A stretch of DNA of 45,584 bases from Saprospiraceae bacterium (GTDB taxonomy: Bacteria; Bacteroidota; Bacteroidia; Chitinophagales; Saprospiraceae). Each line of letters opens with the position of its first letter. The first letter of the stretch is position 1. Made by a program: the position numbers and the translations under genes. The notes below the pieces were generated by a model. It was given only the letters and a program-made list of their open reading frames with translations. It was not told where the DNA came from and did not search any database. The stretch spans positions 1 through 45,584 of the forward strand of contig JAIBCG010000020.1 of NCBI GenBank assembly GCA_019694295.1, given 5' to 3'. Positions 39,373-45,584 of the stretch are shown one piece after another.

Positions 39373-40866
39373 CTACTTCAATTTTAATAATTTCAAGGCT
39401 TTAGAGATTATGTTATCCAGAATTGAATTAACATCTTCAGATATTTTTGAAAAATAAATAGCAGGTACGAAAATTGCGGCAAGCAAAGCAGAATTGATGC
39501 AAAGATTGATAAAATGGTTTTCAAAATCAGGAACAAAATAAAGTAAGATATAAGCAGCAACAGATATAAGAATAAGTACAAAGGTCTTAACGGTAAACGG
39601 GTACATATTGAAAGCCCACTTTATATACACAAGTTTGACAAGATTAAAGATGACCGAAGCTATCATTGGCGAAATAGCGGCACCAAGCAGACCGTATTGG
39701 GGGATCAAAAGCAGATTGCCGACGATATTAAGTATAGCCAGCAACAACAGTGAATAAAAATTAAGCTTGTAGTGCCCCGAATAAGCTGTAATAGAATCAT
39801 TAACACCCGTAGCCATGTCGAAAAGTTTGGCAACAGCAAGCAGTAAAACGATGTCTTTATGCGCAATCATTTCGTCATTATCCGGCATGAGTCCGAACAA
39901 GTCATCAAGATTAACCCAAACAAGTAAAAACAAGAAACAACCGGCTACCAACAAAGTGATGGATGATTTTTTGTATATTTTTTCGACTTCTTTCCAGTTA
40001 TTGACAGAAATGGCTTGTGAAATGATAGGTGCAGAAATAGCTGTAACCGCATTGATAGGTATGCCGATATTGAGTGCCACAAGTGCAGCGATTGAATATA
40101 TACCGGTGCGATTCAGGTCAATCATGGATGCCACCATAAACGTATCGATGCGGGTAGCGATGATGGCACCGGCACTACCAAGGGTAAAGTAAGCTGCATA
40201 GCGATAAAATTCTCTTTTCTCGATTCCCCATGTAGTTGTTTTGGGTAATTTTAGCTTAACGGCACCGGATTTCATCACATACCACAAAGACAAAGCCATT
40301 ATGGTAAAGAGAAAAATACCAACACCCATTATTACCCAGTCAAGATGGATATAGTGCCAGTAATAAGCAAGAAACAAGGCCGGAAAAACGATTTTAATGG
40401 AGCCCTCCAAAGCTGAAGGCCACACTATCTTCCCGTAGTTGGCCACTATTTGCCTGCTAAGGCCAAAAACAGCATTGGCAAAAAGAAACGGTATAATAAA
40501 CCAGAGATATTCAAGATACTGTCTTTCAGGTTTTTGACCATAATAATCAATAATTGGCTTTCGGAAAGCAAAAATTACAAGACATACCAATATAAAACCG
40601 ATGAGTGCCAATTTATAAAGCTGTGTAATAAACTCGCCTTCCTTGTGTTTATTGCCTTTAAAAACCGGAAAAAATTTAACACTAAGAGCAGGTGTGCCGA
40701 TTAATACAGCCGGTACAAGCAGGTAAGAAGTATCTATCAAAAACCTAAACAAGCCATAGACTTGCTTGTCAAGCGGATAAATAAACACCGTACTAATAAC
40801 CCCAATCAGAACGGCTATATAATTGATGAAGCTGTACTTCAGACTTTGTTTGATAATGATTCCCAT
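39373..40866 (-). CDS. Oligosaccharide flippase / polysaccharide exporter (MVF/Wzx type)
   Basis: A 497-residue integral membrane protein with 12-14 hydrophobic segments and the look of the MOP flippase superfamily: IIIKQSLKYSFINYIAVLIGVISTVFIYPL at the start, YRYAAYFTLGSAGAIIATRIDTFMVASMID near the middle (the usual R-x-D membrane helix), SAPIISQAISVNNWKEVEKIYKKSS, and LLLAILNIVGNLLLIPQYGLLGAAISPMIA. Such proteins flip lipid-linked sugars over the inner membrane. No glycosyltransferases are nearby, so the substrate is unknown. A TATCTTTG box lies 19 bp before the ATG. Confidence 0.9.
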   Translation of the reverse strand: MGIIIKQSLKYSFINYIAVLIGVISTVFIYPLDKQVYGLFRFLIDTSYLLVPAVLIGTPALSVKFFPVFKGNKHKEGEFITQLYKLALIGFILVCLVIFAFRKPIIDYYGQKPERQYLEYLWFIIPFLFANAVFGLSRQIVANYGKIVWPSALEGSIKIVFPALFLAYYWHYIHLDWVIMGVGIFLFTIMALSLWYVMKSGAVKLKLPKTTTWGIEKREFYRYAAYFTLGSAGAIIATRIDTFMVASMIDLNRTGIYSIAALVALNIGIPINAVTAISAPIISQAISVNNWKEVEKIYKKSSITLLVAGCFLFLLVWVNLDDLFGLMPDNDEMIAHKDIVLLLAVAKLFDMATGVNDSITAYSGHYKLNFYSLLLLAILNIVGNLLLIPQYGLLGAAISPMIASVIFNLVKLVYIKWAFNMYPFTVKTFVLILISVAAYILLYFVPDFENHFINLCINSALLAAIFVPAIYFSKISEDVNSILDNIISKALKLLKLK

Positions 40867-41187
40867 TTGGGTACTATATTGGTGTCAAAGATAAAAAATA
40901 GTGGATTGAGCAGAAAAATTATTTCCGTTAAAGGCAAATTGGGCTTTATTTACAACGAAATTTAATCTGAGTTATGCAATCGGGCATAATTCTTATCTGT
41001 AATAGACTCATTTTGACCAAGGTAATACTTATTTGAATTTCACCAATTTGGTTAATCTTCTCATAGAGTATAGTGCCAAGTCTGTCACTCCAATATGCAT
41101 ATTTCAGGTTAAACAAAAAATGGCAAAACGGAATAAGTGCACTATACAAGGAAGCGTCTGCTTCATATTCCAAAAAAATATCGTCCC
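40867..41187. other. Spacer between flippase and dnaE2
   Basis: Apart from the flippase promoter I see no supported gene. A minus-strand open frame of 81 codons (41191-40946) begins with TTG overlapping the dnaE2 stop but shows no domain. A 6-bp hairpin (TTATGC 40972-40977, GCATAA 40984-40989) has no T run. No clear terminator for the dinB-dnaE2 cassette is seen. Confidence 0.5.
40886..40893 (-). promoter_or_regulatory. -7 box of the flippase gene
   Basis: TATCTTTG on the minus strand is an exact match 19 bp before the ATG. Confidence 0.5.
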
Positions 41188-44124
41188 TCAATACCGTACA
41201 TCTTTTACATAAGGCAGTTTTTCCATCCGGTCCACTTCGAGGTTGGGGAATCCGAAGTCAAGGACAATCCGGCCACAGATATAATAAACGCCCCTTCCTT
41301 TGAACGGAAATTTCTTTAATGAATCGGGGAAATGGACTGTATCGAAAAACTGCCCTTTCGTATCTACCCATGTACCAAACTGCATCAGCTCGCGTTTAAT
41401 GGTCGTCACGGGCTTGGTTGTCACATAATAGCCCAGCATATATACATGCCGACCGGCATGGCGTAGCATTTCTTCAGCTGCTATGTATTGTCGGGGCAGA
41501 TTTTCTACCAGTTCAAAAGGAGAACACAAGGGGAAGCCAAGTAGCTCAATTTCGTCAAATGCCTGATCGAACGGCCCTTCTGCCAGCACCGGAAGCGTGT
41601 AAGTCTCAGCCTCTTCTCTGAAAAGTCTTATGCCCTCACACACCTTCACTTCGGGGTTGTACACAGCATTCTTTTCCCACATGAGCTCATACTTATTATA
41701 ACCCGTAAAACGGAATGCGCCGATGCGTATGAGCAGATCGAGTTGGTCAGAGGCGATGTCCACCCTTGATGTAAAGTCTGCCAGACTTAGAAAATGTCCG
41801 TCTCTTTCGCGCTCATTTGTGATGGCTTGAGCAATTTTCCTTTCCATGCCGTTCAGATGTATGAAGCCCAGCCATATATCATTACCGTCAATGGTAGTCA
41901 GATAACGGCTGTGGTTAACGCAGGGTGCATGAATGTTGCCGCCCTGCATGCGAGCCTCATGTACATAGAGTTCAGTATGGTAAAATCCGCCAAAATTATT
42001 GATTACTGCTACCATAAACTCAAGTGGATAGTACGATTTCAGGAAAAGGCTCTGAAATGATTCTGCAGCATAGCTCGCTGAGTGTGCTTTACAAAAAGAA
42101 TATCCGCTGAAGCTCTCTACCTGCCGCCATACTTCTTGTGCGAGCTCATCGGGGTACCCGCGCTGACGGCAGTTTTCGAAGTATTTGGTCATGAGGCGTT
42201 CGAATGTATCAGATGTTTTTTTCTTGCCGCTCATTATCCGTCTGAGTATATCCGATTCATCCAGGTCGAGCCCTGCAAAATGGTGTACGATCTTCATCAC
42301 GTCTTCCTGATAAACCATTATACCGAAGGTCTCTCCCAGATGCTGCGCAAACACCGAGTGTATGTACTCAAAACTTTCGGGTCGGTGAAATCGTTGTATA
42401 TATTCACGCATCATACCTGATTTTGCCACACCGGGGCGTATAATCGAGCTGGCGGCTACCAGGTGTGTGTAATTGTCACACCTGAGTTTTGAGAGAAGAC
42501 CTCGCATGGCAGGTGATTCAATATAAAAGCAACCAATACACTGACCTGACCTCAGCTGTGCCTTTACTTTTTCATCTTCCTTAATCTTGGGCATATCATG
42601 AATATCCACAGTTTCATTGCGGTTTTGTCTTACGAGTTCGACAGTATCCCTGATGTGGCCAAGCCCTCGCTGACTCAGGATATCATATTTGTGAAATCCG
42701 AGATCTTCGGCGCCGTACATATCAAAATGTGTAATCGGGAAGCCCTTGGGCATCATTTGTAGTGCAGTGTGGTAATTTAACGGTCGCTCACTGATGAGCA
42801 CACCACCCGCGTGTATAGAAAGGTAATTGGGGAATCCTTCAATCAGTTTTCCGTATTTAAAAATCGATTCTGCCAACGGATGATGTCTGTCGCGGGCAAG
42901 TGGCTGCTTTACCATCAGGTCTATTTCTGGTTTAGGCAATCCGGCCACTTTACCTATCTCGCGCAGTATAGATCTTCCTTTGAATGTATTGTAAGTGCCA
43001 AGGAGTGCAGTGTATTCCTTGCCATAGCGCTTGAATATATAGTCGGTAACATCATCGCGGTCAGACCATGAAAAGTCAATGTCAAAATCGGGTGGTGAAG
43101 TCCGGTATGGGTTAATAAACCGTTCGAAATAGAGGTCGAGCTCAAGCGGATCGACATCAGTAATATACAAGCAATATGCCACAATAGAGTTGGCACCACT
43201 ACCCCGCCCTACATGGTTATAGCCGACCGACTGTCCGTAGCGGATGATGTCCCAGGTAATGAGAAAATACGGTGCAAAACCAAGTTGGGCAATCACGCCC
43301 AGTTCCTTTTGTATTCTCGCTACAGCCTTGGCCAGTACTTTGCCGCGATACCTTTTGGCTGCTCCGTTCTCAGTGAGTTTGGTCAGCAGACTCATGTCGC
43401 CGTTTTTACTTCCCGTAAAACTCTGTCTGTTATTCCTGTCGTCAGCAGGCATATCTATTGTACAAGTATCAAACAACCTTTGTGCATTTCTTAGCATATC
43501 CGGATATGCACCGTAGATTCTCTCCAGATCCTGTACGGTATAAAAATGCTCATCCTGTGTAGCAAGGTCTTCGGGCCCGAGCCGGCTGATGATGGTATTC
43601 AGGTCAATGGCACGCAAAATACGGTGCGTCTGGTAGCCTCTTTTATCCGGGAAAGTAACCGGACAGTATGCCACCATTTTATGGGTATGGCGTCTCCAAG
43701 GAGCCGAAAAAACCTTATTGACCATCCCCGGCCTGATGCCAATAAACTCGTACTCTGTAAAATCCTCAACCGGTCTGGGCGGTACAGTATATATAATATA
43801 TACATGCTCCATCTGTGGTGGCACCTCGGGTAGTGGTTTATCATCGTGCGAATGTCGGGTAAGCAAACTGCACAACTCTCGAAATCCTTCGCTATTGCGT
43901 GCGATGCCGGTGTAAAGCAGCCTACCATTATTCCTGAACTCTATACCCAGCAATGGCCGTATATTGGCATTGCGGCATTTTACAATAAAATCAAATGCAC
44001 AGGAAGTATTGTTGATATCCGTAAGCACAAGTGTATCTACACCATATCCGCCAGCACACTGTACCAGTTCGGCAGGCGAAAAAACACCGTATTTCAGGCT
44101 AAAATAAGTATGTGCAAAAAACAT
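41188..44124 (-). CDS. dnaE2: Error-prone DNA polymerase III alpha subunit (DnaE2/ImuC-like)
   Basis: A 978-residue C-family polymerase, shorter than a replicative DnaE (about 1150-1200). Catalytic PDFDIDF (345-351) supplies two Asp, and KYDILSQRGL the third; GRGSGANSIVAYCLYITDVDPLELDLYFERFINPYR is the finger/palm signature, and NNFGGFYHTELYVHEARMQGG is also typical. The N-terminal PHP domain is weak (HTYFSLKYGVFSPAEL, VLTDINNT) and probably inactive as a nuclease. An OB-fold (HVYMLGYYVTTKPVTTIKREL) ends the chain, and the replicative tau-binding tail is missing. It follows dinB by 207 bp, as in lesion-bypass cassettes. A replicative DnaE with this length cannot be fully excluded. Confidence 0.9.
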   Translation of the reverse strand: MFFAHTYFSLKYGVFSPAELVQCAGGYGVDTLVLTDINNTSCAFDFIVKCRNANIRPLLGIEFRNNGRLLYTGIARNSEGFRELCSLLTRHSHDDKPLPEVPPQMEHVYIIYTVPPRPVEDFTEYEFIGIRPGMVNKVFSAPWRRHTHKMVAYCPVTFPDKRGYQTHRILRAIDLNTIISRLGPEDLATQDEHFYTVQDLERIYGAYPDMLRNAQRLFDTCTIDMPADDRNNRQSFTGSKNGDMSLLTKLTENGAAKRYRGKVLAKAVARIQKELGVIAQLGFAPYFLITWDIIRYGQSVGYNHVGRGSGANSIVAYCLYITDVDPLELDLYFERFINPYRTSPPDFDIDFSWSDRDDVTDYIFKRYGKEYTALLGTYNTFKGRSILREIGKVAGLPKPEIDLMVKQPLARDRHHPLAESIFKYGKLIEGFPNYLSIHAGGVLISERPLNYHTALQMMPKGFPITHFDMYGAEDLGFHKYDILSQRGLGHIRDTVELVRQNRNETVDIHDMPKIKEDEKVKAQLRSGQCIGCFYIESPAMRGLLSKLRCDNYTHLVAASSIIRPGVAKSGMMREYIQRFHRPESFEYIHSVFAQHLGETFGIMVYQEDVMKIVHHFAGLDLDESDILRRIMSGKKKTSDTFERLMTKYFENCRQRGYPDELAQEVWRQVESFSGYSFCKAHSASYAAESFQSLFLKSYYPLEFMVAVINNFGGFYHTELYVHEARMQGGNIHAPCVNHSRYLTTIDGNDIWLGFIHLNGMERKIAQAITNERERDGHFLSLADFTSRVDIASDQLDLLIRIGAFRFTGYNKYELMWEKNAVYNPEVKVCEGIRLFREEAETYTLPVLAEGPFDQAFDEIELLGFPLCSPFELVENLPRQYIAAEEMLRHAGRHVYMLGYYVTTKPVTTIKRELMQFGTWVDTKGQFFDTVHFPDSLKKFPFKGRGVYYICGRIVLDFGFPNLEVDRMEKLPYVKDVRY

Positions 44125-44331
44125 ATCTCCAATATTTTATTCGGACACAAATAGTGTGTACACCGAACCACCACAGCCCGGTGTCACATAAAAAACAGTA
44201 CATCGTATCTGCGACTTCAACATCGCAGAAGTTGGAAAAATAATAAGTCACAAAAAAACGCTCGTCATCCGACTATGCTATGCCACACCGGCTCAGCTAC
44301 CTGCTGCATTATAAGAATACAGCAACAAATG

Positions 44332-45477
44332 TCAAAACACCGAAGCCGCCCTACCAATAGCCTTGCTACCAAACCTCGTCCTGATTCTGTCAAGTTGCTG
44401 GAGCAGACTGATATCCTCAGCCGTATCGTCAAACAGACTGATCTGGTAACATCCGCGCACCAGTCCGCTGAAGCGTACGCCCACCAACCGAATCAACTGT
44501 CTGCGCTGATACAGTTTATCAAAGAGCTCATGAGCATAAGCGATCAACTCCTTGTCTTGTGCAGTATAGGAAATCCGCTTCTGCATGGTGTAGGTATTAA
44601 AGTCGGTATAGCGTATCTTTACCGTTATGCAGGATGTCAGCTTCCCCGACTTGCGCAGATCAAAAGCCAGTGCCATAATCATGTTGGTGAGTACATTCTT
44701 TATTCGTTTCACATCAGTAGTATCTGTCTGGAAAGTACGTTCGGTTGACATCGATTTTTGCTCGTCGTAGGGCACTACCGGGCTGTCGTCGATGGCATTG
44801 GCTTTCTTCCAGAGGCTGGTACCGTGTTTGCCGAATTCACGTTCGAGCAGTTTGACGGGGATCTCGCGCAGTGTATGCACAGTACGCACACCCATAAAAC
44901 TGAGCTTCTTATAGGTTTCCTTACCTATTGAAGGGATTTTGGCCGTTGACAATGGTGCCAGGAAGTCGCGTTCGGTACCCGGAGCTATGCGTATTGTTCC
45001 GTTGGGTTTTGCTTCACCTGTGCCTACTTTCGAAACCAGCTTGTTAACCGACAGGCCGAATGAGATGGGCAGACCGGTTTCGCGTGTCACTTTCTGCCTC
45101 AGCTCTCTTGCCCACTGATAGCAGCCCACATAGCGGTCCATACCGGTGAGATCGAGGTAAAACTCGTCAATGGATGATTTTTCGAATACCGGTGCATCCT
45201 GCCGGACAATCTCTGTAATCAGCTTTGAATACTGCGAGTAGGTTTCCATGTCGCCTCGCAGCACAATGGCATCCGGGCATAGTCTCAGAGCCATCTTCAT
45301 GGGCATGGCCGAGCGTACACCATATCGCCTGGCTTCATAACTGCACGAAGCCACAACACCACGGTCACTGAGTCCGCCTATGATGAGCGGCTTACCCAAG
45401 AAGGCAGTGTTGCGCAGACATTCTACCGATACAAAAAACGAATCAAGGTCCATGTGCAAAATCGCTTTATCGTACAT
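44332..45477 (-). CDS. dinB: DNA polymerase IV (Y family)
   Basis: A 381-residue Y-family polymerase for bypass of damaged DNA. The active site reads HMDLDSFFVSVE and SSIDEFYLDLTG (catalytic Asp and Asp-Glu), with the steric-gate Phe in DSFF; the ASCSYEARRYGVRSAMPMKMA fingers and SFGLSVNKLVSKVGTGEAKPNG thumb approach are standard. IPSIGKETYKKLSFMGVRTVHTL is the helix-hairpin-helix. The little-finger domain ends in QISLF (345-349), a good beta-clamp-binding motif, followed by an ImuB/DinB-like tail with RIRTRFG. The start lies 39 bp after an exact promoter box with flanking repeats, so damage or repressor control is likely. It heads the dinB-dnaE2 cassette. Confidence 0.96.
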   Translation of the reverse strand: MYDKAILHMDLDSFFVSVECLRNTAFLGKPLIIGGLSDRGVVASCSYEARRYGVRSAMPMKMALRLCPDAIVLRGDMETYSQYSKLITEIVRQDAPVFEKSSIDEFYLDLTGMDRYVGCYQWARELRQKVTRETGLPISFGLSVNKLVSKVGTGEAKPNGTIRIAPGTERDFLAPLSTAKIPSIGKETYKKLSFMGVRTVHTLREIPVKLLEREFGKHGTSLWKKANAIDDSPVVPYDEQKSMSTERTFQTDTTDVKRIKNVLTNMIMALAFDLRKSGKLTSCITVKIRYTDFNTYTMQKRISYTAQDKELIAYAHELFDKLYQRRQLIRLVGVRFSGLVRGCYQISLFDDTAEDISLLQQLDRIRTRFGSKAIGRAASVF

Positions 45478-45492
45478 TTTTATTTGATTAAA

Positions 45493-45576
45493 ATTTTATT
45501 TAAAACATTTTGTGTCAAATGTACGTACTTTTTATTTTATTTAAAACTTTTTGTTTATTTTATTTAAAAATATTTT
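45493..45576. repeat. Three A/T-rich direct repeats in the dinB promoter
   Basis: Copies at 45493-45512 and 45534-45553 share 19 of 20 bases (core ATTTTATTTAAAAC), and a weaker one lies at 45557-45576. Their starts are 41 and 23 bp apart, near whole helical turns. They bracket the -7 box: one spans the expected transcript start, one the -33 region. Inferred: operators for a repressor. Confidence 0.6.
45516..45523 (-). promoter_or_regulatory. -7 box of the dinB-dnaE2 cassette
   Basis: TACATTTG on the minus strand is an exact TAnnTTTG match 38 bp before the dinB ATG, lying between direct repeats. Confidence 0.55.
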
Positions 45577-45584
45577 TTTCAAAA

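Noticed and set aside
40946-41191. Minus-strand open frame of 81 codons after dnaE2
   Set aside because: TTG start overlapping the dnaE2 stop, no recognised pattern, uneven composition; too weak to call a gene.
44208-44229. Hairpin TCTGCGA/TCGCAGA between dinB and dnaE2
   Set aside because: A 7-bp stem with 8-base loop, but the T run on the minus strand is 12 bases away; not a convincing terminator or attenuator.

Overview
The window comes from a Bacteroidota chromosome with moderate GC and A/T-rich spacers. Evidence: four genes of the type IX secretion/gliding type (a PorP/SprF protein, a PorE-like TPR/propeller/OmpA protein, and two secreted proteins with gliding-type C-terminal domains); thirteen genes or operons preceded by an exact Bacteroidota -7 promoter box TAnnTTTG; almost no Shine-Dalgarno sequences; and phylum-typical small families (DUF2795, DUF1573, a long AGCS transporter). 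The secretion genes and ComEC type would suit a Saprospiria- or Sphingobacteriales-like organism, but the exact lineage is a guess. I see no tRNA, rRNA, IS element, phage gene or CRISPR array; the region looks like a core chromosome.

Layout. 1-4.8 kb: a truncated WD40 protein, a phosphopantetheinyl transferase followed by a small lipoprotein, an AlkB-type dioxygenase, a TPR lipoprotein, and a periplasmic OmpA-domain protein that appears split by a frameshift. 4.8-10.5 kb: housekeeping genes sucC, msrB-msrA, gpsA, a DUF2795 protein and queA. Between sucC and msrB lies an 872-bp gap that seems to encode a structured minus-strand RNA of about 300 nt with its own promoter and terminator.

10.9-25.7 kb is the most specialised part. 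It holds a 739-residue type IX substrate, a Tat-exported PLP enzyme, and then, all on the minus strand, a 1667-residue cysteine-rich repeat adhesin, its PorP/SprF partner, a PorE-like protein, and a second TPR/propeller protein that ends in two SPOR domains instead of OmpA. The adhesin, PorP and PorE genes form a tight unit closed by a strong terminator. By analogy with SprB/SprF, the PorP protein probably helps secrete or anchor the adhesin, while PorE ties the machinery to peptidoglycan.

26-45.6 kb: a DUF1573 lipoprotein, a PolX-family protein with intact PHP motifs but a degraded polymerase motif, a MORN-type lipoprotein, an AGCS amino-acid:cation symporter, an alpha/beta hydrolase, folK with a deoxynucleoside kinase, a DNA-uptake pair (ComEC and a four-HhH membrane protein), a PhnA/YjdM protein, a ferredoxin reductase with ferredoxin, an enoyl-CoA hydratase-like protein, a polysaccharide flippase, and a dinB-dnaE2 translesion-synthesis cassette whose promoter at the right edge carries three A/T-rich direct repeats that look like repressor operators.
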